From the NCBI RefSeq assembly GCF_003073045.1, contig NC_037598.1, forward strand, positions 15,042,486 to 15,106,485: DNA of 64,000 nt, read 5' to 3'. Both the position numbers and the translations under genes were made by a program. Shown in pieces: positions 1-12,200 of this stretch. A model generated the notes under the pieces. The model searched no databases, was not told where the DNA came from, and saw only the letters and a list, made by a program, of their open reading frames with translations. The stretch's first letter is position 1. Each line of letters opens with the position of its first letter. This DNA is from Pomacea canaliculata (Eukaryota > Mollusca > Gastropoda > Architaenioglossa > Ampullariidae).

Positions 1-236
1 TTAAACTTCTGGGAGGGACTAGTAAAAGCACAGCACATCCTTTTTTTTTTTTTTTTTTTTTTTTCCTTTTTTTTCCCAAAAGATAAAGTTTTGAAAGTGT
101 TTAAAATGGATTAAAACCATTTGTGTGTATTTTATGGGGTGGGATTTTGAGCATGGCTTTTGTGTGTGTGTGTGTTCTTTTTTCTGGCTTGATAATTATT
201 TGCCATTTAAAATAATTTGTTAATGTTTATTTCTAG

Positions 237-3200
237 ATGGGGAAAACCTGTGTGCAGAAGCAAAAGAAGGTATGATCATCTTTAGTAGTGTAAGTGAGAG
301 AGGGGGGGGGAGATGTAAGAGAGATAAAGGCAGAGGTCTTTGTTGAGATCAAGCAATATTGGTCATTCATAAAATTTTAATTTGATTTTATGTGTTGTAA
401 ATAAAGGTTGTGGAAAACATGGCTGGTTCATAACATTTATATTGCCTTTAATTTTGACAAAAATTGTTAAAAGGTTATAATAAAGTTCAGTTTTATCTAA
501 TATTATATGCTTTCGTGTTTATTTGATCCTCTATAGTTGAACAAGAAGCTGAGTTCTACCCTGAGTCAGAATAAAGCTGACCTGTGGGATGTTGCAAATG
601 GGTAGGTTACATGTTTGCTTTGAAATTTAAAGATATAGCAAAATTTTGTATTGCAGAAATCTTCCACAATTTAAGGGTCATGTTCAGTTCCCAGAATTTA
701 ATTACTGTGATATTGTATTTATATTATCAATACCTTTTGATTCTAAAAACTGAGGATCCCCCTTCCACCATCACCAATTTCCTTTTTTTTTTTTTAAAAA
801 AAAAAAATGGAGAAGACAAAGTTTAGACTTTCCATAACTGTCTGTTTTCTTTTGATCACTTTTCCTCATATCAGTTTATATTATATATAGATATACACAC
901 ACCCAATAAATAATTTATGCAAAACAAAATATATGAAATCTTTTAAGTATAGCTGATGGTTATTTTTTGATAATATATATATCCAGCAGCATTATTCTGT
1001 AAATTGTTCATCATTGTCAGTCTTTGTAATTATTGCTTGTTGCAGACCCTGGTTGAACATAGCAGAAACAAAGGAAAATGAGTACAGCCCTGAGGTCTTG
1101 GAATTATTATCTCATGCCAAGTCAAATGGCATACATTCTGTAAGGGCTTTTTTTTTTTTTTTTTTTTGAAAGGAGGAACTTAGCACAGAATGTATCTAGC
1201 CTTTGTCCAAGGAATAAAACAGTTTAAATTTATTTTATGTAACGCAAATTCTCAGGTATTTACCTTTTTTTAACTTTTATTTATATTATAGCAGCAGATT
1301 AGTATTGGTAATAGAATGGTCTCTAACTTGTTTTTGCAGCCGCACACAATTGGTGTGTTTCCAGAAGAGCTGCTGGTTCAGCTTTACAAGGTATCAGAAG
1401 TGAAACCAAATACAAATGTAAGTTCTTATTAATCAGGATTTTTTTTCCCTTTTTTTTTTTTTTTTTTTTTTTTAAGACTGTACATTTTGTAAATTTGAAG
1501 GTTATGGAAATACATTTGTCTGGGAAAATATTTCAAGACCCGATCTGTGAACAAAACAAAAAAAAATTATAAATACTTAGCTCTTCTTGTCATAGTGCTT
1601 TTTTTCTTTCACTTTTTGAATTTAATACCGATATGTGATTTGTGTAGATCAGCATATGAATGTTTATACACCAGAAACTTTGTGAGATAAAAAAGTAAAA
1701 TGTGTGCATATGTCAGTGCTATTATTTTTCTGTTTTGTGCTTTAAGTGCACTTAAGGCCCCCCTTTCTTTCTTTTCATTCCTTATGCAGTGTTTGGAAGC
1801 AACAGACCTAATTGTGCCAGGCAGAGCCATCATCGAATTTAAGGGCAAGGTGATGCTGCAGCAGCACTATCAGCCAAGTCCAGTCAGCAATCAGTAGGTG
1901 TCTTCGGTCACATATTTCATTCTTCCTTACCAGATAAATTGGCCTTTGAAGACATTTTTAATAGGTGCAGAAATTTGTCTTAAAGTTAGTGAGCAAAAAC
2001 TTGGATAATAAGCAGTAGAGGTTTAAAGCTGACATTTTAAGATCCCAGGAAAACAAATGCTTATATTTGTTAGCATATCCTTTAATACTAACTGGCTATT
2101 GTGTAGAAAAATGTAATTCAGTATAAAAATCACATAACTAAATTTGTCTTTTTTTATAATTTCATATGCTTTCTGCATGTTTTTTTAGACCTATTTTCTA
2201 ATAGTATTTTTGCCTTTACCTTCAGAAATCCCTGGTCTTTTAGAAAGAATATGAATCTAGATGGAGATTTTTTCCAACTTTGCTATTTTCAGGGAGCAAC
2301 AATATGTTCTACTCTACTCCAAGTTCGAAGGCTTAGATTTGTGTATAGACTCCACTGCCTATGGAGGAGATGCTCGATTCATTCGCAGATCATGTACTCC
2401 AAATGCTGAGGTGAGAAATAGTTGTAGGCAGGCCTCTGCATCAACTGTTGTTAACTTTTTTGAGTGTTTCATATATGTGTGTGTTTGTGTTCGGTGTTTT
2501 TTTTTTTTTTTTTTTTTTTGTTCTTTTACACCATTCTGTAATATTTGAAAAGTACGGGTTTGCTTATTTTTTGGTGGTTTTTTTAATTACATTCTTTGCA
2601 ATAATCATTAGTTATAACTGTAGTGCACATTAGTTTAATAGCATTATAATATAATATCATAGTAATCTTTTCAGATGTTTGCTACTTTGAGAATTCGGCA
2701 ACTTCTTTGTTAAAAATAAACAGTGGGAAAGACACCTCACAAGGTTATTTCAGTGGCTGATTGATGTTCTTATTTTAACTGTTTATCAACTTGATACAGG
2801 TTTTTATTTTTTTCTTATTGTGCTGTAGAATGCATCACTACATTCATAAAGATTGTAAATGTCAAATACAAGCAATTTTGAGATGAATGGCTTCTGTGCA
2901 GATGTGCCATATCATTGACAATGGAAACCTTCACTTCATTGTTCAAGCAAAGAAAGAGATCATGAAGGGTACCGAGATCACCATACCTTTTGATTTTGAT
3001 TACCAGAATGTGTAAGTTTAAAATCTTTTTTTTTTTTTTAATTTTGTTTAAGGCAGCGGTTCTCAACCTGTGGGGCGCGCCCCCCTGGGGGGGGCGTGAC
3101 GTGCTTACAAGGGGGGTGCGAAGGTGGTCATTTTTTTTAAAGTTTCTTATACCGTTATTAGTGAAATTAGCTTACATTGCTGGCTAAGGGGGGTGCGCGG

Positions 3201-6200
3201 ACGTACCTTTGTTCGTCAGGGGGGCGTCACAAGTAAAAGGTTGAGAACCACTGGTTTAAGGGGAAGGATCTGTGAAATTGTGAACATTTTTGGCATTTCT
3301 GCTACTTCAATAGCTTGATGTTGAGCCACAGTGTGGCTAAGCTACTGGACAGGCTGGTCTTTTTCTTGACTCATTGCTAGTCTCTGGTATGTACTTGTCA
3401 GACTCTGTAACACATTCCCCATGTAGTTGAAGTGGGGCTTCTTGCTTGTTGTTGACCCACATTACCTTCTCTTCTTGATGTTGATGGTCAGGCCAGTCAT
3501 CGCTGCTTCTTCTGAGAGCCGAGTGAGCTTTGTCTATGCATGTTGTTGCTTATGGGACAACAGGCTGATGTCATCCACAAAGTCGAGATCCTCAGTTTGC
3601 CTGGCGAAGGTCCACTGAACGTCCATGTTTCTGTTAGAGGTTGTTCTTCTCATGATTCAGTCTATGGCAATCAGGAAGATTGTCGGAGAGAGCATACAAC
3701 CTTTGCTTCACTCCAGTCCTTACTGTGAAGGGGTCAGTCAGCTTTCCGTTGTGGATCATCTGGCATGTTGAGTTGTCATACAGCTGCTGGATGATGGCAA
3801 TGAGCTTTGGTGGAAATCCGTAGTTCTGCATTAGCAGATGGTTTCCCTGTCTTCGGAGTCAAAAGCCTTCTGAAAATTCACTGAATGTTATGTAAAGTGG
3901 CAACTGCCATTCAATAGACTGTTCAATAATATTTCGTAATGTAGCGATATGGTCAGTGCATGATTTACCCTGCCAAAAGCCTGCCTGTTCTTGCCTCAGT
4001 CTCTTATCAAGGCCATTCTTCAGTCATGCAGTGCCTATATGCAGAGCCAATCATCAGCGCAGTTCATTCATTCCATGGGCCATTTACTTTATCAACTCTA
4101 CTGGCCATGATCTTGTACTAGCCTGAGATGACCTAAGGTCATGAACTGTATTACTATTGCAGAGAATATGTGTATGAGAGAGATAGAGATTGTTTCAATA
4201 TGTATATGTAGGTATTATCTAGTAAGAGCACTATCTAGAATTGCCCTTGTAGATAAATAAAATTGTATTGTTGCACGTGGTTTAATATTGTAAAGGTTTT
4301 TTTAAAAAAGGTGGGAAATGGTTTTGTTTTTGACACAAGTTCAGCTTGTTGCCTGCTAAATGCATCCATGTAATTATCTTGTGTTTTGTGGTGCCTTATG
4401 GTTCACACATGTTACTCTTTGAACATTTTTTCAATTGTACATTGATTTATATAAATATTTATGTTACTGAAGGTGGGTGGAGTGTGCCTGTGGAAGAAAT
4501 AGCTGCCCTGTAACCAAATTTTGGAAGAGGAAGCTTGCACAGAAGTAAGTTCTCACTACCCAAAATTTCTTAACAGTAAGATAATGTCTCTTCAAAGGAT
4601 ATAGTTTGGCAGAGTGGGAAAAAATGCTTTATGAAGTTTGTATGATAGATTCCATTATTATAAAGTTTGTTATAGTAATTATGTTCATAAAAATCATTTG
4701 ATTCTATTTCTGTGTTTTAGATCTCCAGACAAAACAAAACGCAAGCGTCAGGCATCTGAGGAAGGTCATGTGCGCAGGAATTCTCAAAGTAAAAGCAGTC
4801 CAGTGAAAGCATCAAGCAAAGTGCCTGCTAAAGTTAGCCCCCTTAAGGTCAGTCCTGGCATCACACCACCTCACCAGCCACTTGAGGACAGCACTTCTCA
4901 AGATGGATTTCCAAACATTGATATAGTGCAGGTGAGTTCCATGAGCAAGTGAAGAGATGTGCAAGAATCCTTTCCATGTTCTTGCCCTCTGTCATTCTAC
5001 AATACATCATCTCAATAATTACTTCGTACATTTTCACAGCACACACCTGTGGTAAAACCAGCACCAATTTCACGAAGATCAAGTCGAGCTGCCTCTGATG
5101 GTAAAGAGGACCGTGAGAGTAAACCTGCCAAACAGATTGATCCCCACTACACAGAGGATATGGCTGTTCATGTGGCTTCTAATCATCAGGAGTCTGTTCA
5201 GGAGATGATGTCACCATCAGATGCTGTACCAGCATCTGCTGAAGCCGATATTGACTCTGGAGGAGAATGTCCCAGGAAACTGGTGAGAAAATAATTGCTT
5301 GCAAGCACTGAGTTGTCATGTTAATATGAAAACAAAGTGAATGCTGAAAGTGAACACCTTATTCTTTACTCATCTCCTAAACAAACACCAGTGTGAATTT
5401 GCATGTTAATATAAATCTATCTGTTGTTTGTTATACATTAGCAAAGAGAGTAGAAGTAGTAATTGGAAAGAGATAAAATCACATTAAAGATCAAATTCCT
5501 AGATGATATCAATTACAGTATAAAATATTATATCGGTCATTGCACAGGACACCCTGACTTAGATGTGTGCATACAGAACGTTAGAAATCATGGCTTCAGA
5601 ATAGTATAATTTATTTGCTGGTGAAATTGGTGTTAATAGAACATAGGAAGGGTGTGGATGTCAAGTGAGGCTAACAAAGATTTGTAAGCTAAAGGTGGTA
5701 TTTCTTTCCTGAGCTTACTAGATGAGATGACCAAAGGAGATAATAGGCCACATTTGCTTTCTAACCAACAAAAGTTGTCTCACTGACAGAGATAGCATGT
5801 GCCTGGCATGCTGGGCACCTCACTGGTCAAGTGAGCAACAGCTTTTAGACAGCTACAAAGGGTGACCTCAGACTTGTACAAGTAGGTTGATGCATTTTAG
5901 ACTAAATGAGTGTTTAGTCTTTTTAATAAAAAAAAAAACAACAACAAGGAAGTCGATTATGTCAACCATGGACATTAATAGGTTAAAGGTTACAGCACCA
6001 TGCTGTCATCTACCTTTCATCATCTAGGTCTGTGGGATGTTGTGAAATACCAGGACTTTTCTGGTCTGCTGGCAACTCTTTCTGGAATGGTCTCTCACTT
6101 GTTCCCTCTGTCTGACCAGGAACCTGGCCAGGATCTTGCATTTAAACTCAAAACTTGCAAGGCTGGGGCTTGGATGCCATTTTACAGGTCACAGAAGAGG

Positions 6201-9200
6201 CTGTTTTGGTTCTAATCAAAACAATGGTGGTCTCTAAGCTTTGTATGTTTTAAATGGACCCAGACTTCCTGCAGTTCCAAGACTGGTTTTGTGTGGCTGA
6301 TGACTTTATTAGTGATAAATCATCTTCCACATGTTGCTCCATCCCCTGGTGGTTAAGGTCCTGCCAAACTCTAGACCAGGCATGTCAAACATGTATCGCA
6401 CAGGAGACCCTCAGTTTGACATGCATGCTCTAGACAACACAACCACCTGCTTTGTCTGTAAGATCCAGTTCATGGCCTCTGCACTTGCTTCAGCATTTTT
6501 GTGCCATAACACAGTAAGCAGCTGGGTTTTGCTTCTCTTCTGTTTTCTGTTCTGCTTTAGTCATGTCATCTGGTTGGGTGAAAAAAGAAATGAAATTTAT
6601 ATTGTAAATTCTTTTACCATCAAGATTTATTAAATATCATGACACTGACACTCTCCTGACCTCCCTGTGGGTTGGTTGGGTTGAGTGTTGATCAAGAAAA
6701 CTGACCGCTTTCACCTGTATACTGAGAGTTGTTGCTCACCTGCCCCATATGCCAATCCTGTGCTAGCTAAGCCAGCAGGTCAATAATGTGTTCATTTTTA
6801 TTGCTCATTTTTTATTTGCAGACCCGGGAAGAGCGAAAGATGGAGGCTATTATGAAAGCTTTTGAAAAGATGGCTAGAAGAGAGGAGCGGCGGAAAGAAG
6901 CTTTAGCACGCCTTGATAAAAAGCACGATGTGAAGGTATGTACTTTCTGGCTGTTTATTAGCTATAACCATGTCCATTACCCTAACCCTCTTTATATATT
7001 GCTACACACTAGCAGGCTTGAAATCCATCAGATCAAAGTTTCAAGTACATTCTCACAGTGCTAGACAGCAGACTATCTTTTCACAATAACGCCAACATTG
7101 TTTCTAGGAGTATCTGCTCCTTCTAAGACGGCCGATAAATTTTGGTTTCAGCAACCCTGTCCAGTAGTCATTACTGTAGTCTGATCGAGAATGCTTTAGC
7201 ATTCAATTTGCTTATGTGGTTCGGCAATATCTTTATCAAGGATAAAGTTTGCTGATGGTTAAGACTGTTGGCAAGATCATTGACTTTCCACAAAGACCAT
7301 TAGACGATTTAAGTATCAGGACTGTGAGGACAAAAGCAGTTAGCATTATCACAGACCCCTCCCAACCACTACATCGCCATTTCCATTTTCTGGGTGGAAA
7401 TAACTGGTCGCCAAGGAGATTGCTTACCAGCTGCAAAAGCACTGGACTGGCAACATCAGTTATTTTGTTTTTTTTTTTATCTTTAGCACATAATCATGAT
7501 GTGCCTCCGACAGTCATCACTGAATGCTGTGTGAGTAAAAGTGTGTGAATGACTTTTTTGGTAGTTTATTATTTATGGGAGTTCCCAGCAAAGAAAAATT
7601 TTCAGTTTCTGTTGTGGTTAGAGATAAAAAAAGATGTAAATTTTTGTATGCTGATTGCCATAAAACATTCTTTCTTCAGAAAACCCAGTTTATTTCTGCA
7701 AGACAGAATTGTACTACTTCAGTTTGTGAGGTCTGTAGTGATGAAAATCACCAGATGTCAGCATCCCCATACACTTTCTGCAGTCACTTTGTACCTTTGT
7801 TTTGTTTTGTTTTAGCAAAGTCGGTGGAAATGACTTTGTAGGTGATGAATTAATATCAAATTCATTGAACTGTTGTATAGACAATTTTCAATCTCACACA
7901 AAAATTATAGTATATGCACAGTTGTCACAATTATGCCTTAGCAAAAATGAACTGCAACATCAACAGCACATTCACACGCTTTGCTTAAAAGTGATTGATA
8001 AAGGGTGGGACATGAATCCTGATATTTTCTAAGGTGCTTCTTTTAAATATTTATTCATATCTTGTTTACTTTGGTTTACACAGAATCTTGTAACAGCTGT
8101 TCGTACTGATAGACATGCTAAGTCCTCAGTTTACCATCTACTGATGTAACTGCTGTTCTTGACACAGCATGTTCTATAAGTCGCATGTAACACAGATTAA
8201 CGAAATAAAAACAGCCCATTTTATATCACTCACTCAGGTCACTTTCTGAGGCTATATTCTGGAGTAAAAAAAGTTTGCCAATAAAGAATTTAAGATTCTG
8301 AAAATGTGTATTTCATATCCATTGGCAAGGCAGGAAAAATTTGCAACTTTTCAGAATCAGATTTTTTACTTTCCACTCTGAATGATGAAATCATTCTGTT
8401 AGCTGATTTGGGGGTTCATTTTATCAGCATGCAGATAACTTGGTCTGAAGTGCAAACACTTGCAGCAGTAAATATTTTTCAGAAGGAAGAAATCACTGCG
8501 GACAGTTATGCAACCAGCACCATTGAGTCCAACGTGGAAAAGGCCATAGAGCAAACTGTGTCTCATCCGCCTGCATCGTCAACAGTTGCTAGCATGTCAA
8601 CTACTGTCAGTGGCAATGTACTTGATCTTGAAGGCCGAGCTGTGATAAAAGTGGAAGATTCAAGTCCTACTACTGTTGTTGAATCTCCACACAAAGCACA
8701 AAGGTCAGTTCAAATATTTTACTGGATGGTTTATGAATCTGCTTTTGAAAAGGGACCCTACCCTTCTTTTTACTGGTATTCCTTCAATCAGTATAATTTG
8801 CTGGCAACTAAAGGGCTGTTGGCTTCATTTCTTATTTACAAAAATTGTGAGCTTGCATCTTGAAATGTTGTACCATCATTCCATTTATTTAGAAATGGTA
8901 ATCCACTTGGTAATTTTGCCCATACCTGGAGGCTTTTTTTTTTTTTTTTTTTGTGCATCACTGATTTGTATCGTGGATGATAATAAATGATAAAATCAAG
9001 TGGAAATGGTGTGTGAAATTAAATATCGGTTCAGCAAAGGATTTGCACATAAGTCAGTTCAAACGGAGAAAGAGATTTTTCACTTTCACTGCCGTTACAG
9101 GAGAAAGACAAAGCGACAAAGAAGACGAAGCCGAGTGCAGAGTGCTAGTGCTGTAGAGCATGTGCTTGTGCCCCAGAGTCTTACACCAGTGGCTTTACCT

Positions 9201-12200
9201 GGAGGCATTGAGACTTGCACTCAGGGAGGAGAGGATGTTAAGGAGGAGCCTGGGGAGCACATCCTCAGTCTACCAGCCACTCCTGTGACTGGTGTTGCTG
9301 ATACAGCATCTTCATCTTCCTGTCCCAGCTCTGCTCCTACTTCCTTTATCTTCCACAAGACGAAAAAGGTGATTTTGTTTTTCACATTTTATGCTGTTAT
9401 TAAAAATGTTGGTTTAAAGGGGCATAGCTTCTTTTACAGATTTGTGTGTTGAGAATTACAGAAGACAAAGACATTGATAATGCAGGCAGAGTTTGTAAAT
9501 TTGTGGGTGTTTTTTTTTTTTTAAAAAACAGCACCTGTACAGTGAGTGGTCAGTGTCAAGAACACCTGATGGGCGTATAAGTGGACGAATGGATCCTCTT
9601 GAGGTGCAGGTGGGTGATGAAGAGATGTTTGTCTCCTACACACCAAGTCCACGCAATGCCATGGAGCACTTACAGCGCCGAAACAGCACCTCTGCTGGCT
9701 GCTATGCCCGTGGGCCAGACCCATCCATTGGTAATGCAAAAAAGGTGAGATTGGCAGCTAGTCTTTTTTTTTTTTAATTGTGTATGTGTGTGAAGATTCA
9801 TATACATAAGTTATTTATAGCATGCAGTATTTTGTATGTTGATGGTTAGTAGTTCTGGACTACATGAAATCTTTTTTTTCCTTTGCCAGAGATGGTTGCG
9901 ACAAGCAATGCATGAAACTGGACCACCTGGGGTAGAAAGTGGATCTTTGTCACCAGTACATGGAGACAGCTCAAGTCCCACCTTCTTCAGCTCTTCAATG
10001 CCTAGTCCAGGGGGATCACCACCAGGAGGTAGATATCTGCTTTGTACTGCTAGCCAGTCTGTGCTTCTCTGAGCTTTCATTCTGGACTGGTGTGATGGTG
10101 CTAGTGGGAAGTGTCTTTTTGTTTTGTTTTAGTTTTTTGGTAAAGGTCAATTCAGGATAAGCCATTTCAACAATTGTTTTTTTTACTTAATTACAGATTT
10201 TTTGACACCTTTGAAAAAGCGCCGGCTAGCAAGAGAATCCCTGTCACAGGATCAGCCATCCTTTGCTCCACCCACTCTAATGCCATCTGTTACACTACAT
10301 GAGCCCTTAGACTTCACAGGCATTCAAGACAGCCCCATCAGCTGCTCTTCGCCTCTCATGGCAACACCAGCCACTCCTGCCACTGTGACATTGCCTGCAA
10401 TAGCTCACATTCGTACTCGAAATGGCCTTTTAAATTCAAGAAATGGCTCATGCGATGCTAAAACTTTGGAGAATGTGAGTGGTCGTATCAAAACTATTTT
10501 CTGTTCTTTTATTTTCTTGATCATCCATTACAGTGAGGAAAGATTGTGAGGTCCCTTTGTCTAATTAGCTTGAGAGGACTGCTCTGTCTTTTTTTCTTAT
10601 CCCTGTATTGACATCAGCTTGGTGTTTCCTCTTGCTGTGTGCTTTGCATACATTTTTGTGCACTGTATGCTTCTGTTAAGGATTACTACCTGTCTGCACA
10701 GTTTCCACCTGTAGATCACTTCTTGCACTAACAATCTCTGCAGGATTTATTTGGTCTGACCCAGCAAAGGCAGCATTCAGGGGGCAAAATTTTAGTAAAT
10801 CTAGGAGCTTTTTTCATAGCTTTTATCAATTTATTTTGAGCAAATCATAATGCAGATTTTATTGGACAAGCAAGGAATGTCCATCACAGAATTGAGAGGA
10901 CACATACAAGTACACGACAGGACAGGCACCTATTCTTCTTGTCAATTGCCCGTTGCCTGTATTGTGGTAACTTGTAGGACAGTGACAGGTTGGGAGTGTA
11001 CATGTTGCAAAATTGTAAATGCAATGTGATGAAACTACAGCCTGATCAAATATAGCAGGCTCATTTTTCAGCATGTAATTTCATCCCATAAATGATGTTA
11101 TAAATACTCAAATGACCCTTGGATGGAAAAAAGTTTCCCCTCCGCTGACTTAGACCATCTTGTCTGAAGTTTTTCTCTTTATGGGATTACTTGTCTCCCT
11201 TGGTCTGCAAATAAAACTTTTTTCCTGAATCAAGTCTATGTAGTCTGAATGTATGAACCTTGTGCATTGTCTCTACATTTTCTGCTTTTTAGACTTTTGG
11301 ATCTCTGCACATATACATGTTGATGGCACTCCAGATGAGAAGAGCATTTATTCTGCCTCTTGCTCAATGAATTTTCTAGACTACTTTGCGACCACTAATG
11401 CTTCTGTGGTTCCAGAAGTTGACAACCATGTGCCCTTAGCAGTTGTTATTATGTACCTGTGGTGATGTTTTTTGTATAGTGCTTGAGTTTTGCATTTGAT
11501 AATCGGGTAAGGTGCCATATAAATCAATATTATTATTTTACTTTTCTGGCACATGAAGTGCGTATGTGAATAAGGGAGGGTGGATTTGTATAGGTATTTT
11601 GAGGGAAGATATCTGACAGGTGTAAAAATATTGTCTGTGAGAGATGAATAGAGACAGGAAAACCATCACATTTTTTTTTTTTTTTTTTTTTTTTTCTTAA
11701 GCTGTGGTGATGGAAAGACTTTTCATTTTCATCTTTCTTTCCCATGGCAGAGAACAGCAGGAACATCAAGGCAGCTTGACCTCCGCCAAAGTTCAGGAAG
11801 CAGTACATCAGAAACAGAAGGTGCTGCAGTGGCAAGAGAGACATCTTTCATTCATGATGAACTGTCCATGGATGAGCTCAGACCCCACTCTGTGGAAACA
11901 GCCACTGTTCAGAGTTCAGTACCAAACACACAGTTTGATGGTTCTGGATATTCTAAAGTTCCTGACCTGCCAGAGAATATTTCTGAATGCCAAAGTGCAG
12001 AACCATCTTCTTTTTCAGAATCTAGCTCAATGAATGAAACAATGTGCATGGAGGTTTCTGCAGTGGATAGTTCAGCTGAGGTTTCAGAAGAAGGAAGTGA
12101 GAATTTCACAGTTGGATGCTCGGATGAGGCTTCCCTCATGAACACTGGTAGGGGGTCTTCTGTGGCAGGGAGAAGTTGGCCTGAACAAGAGAGGGTTGTA

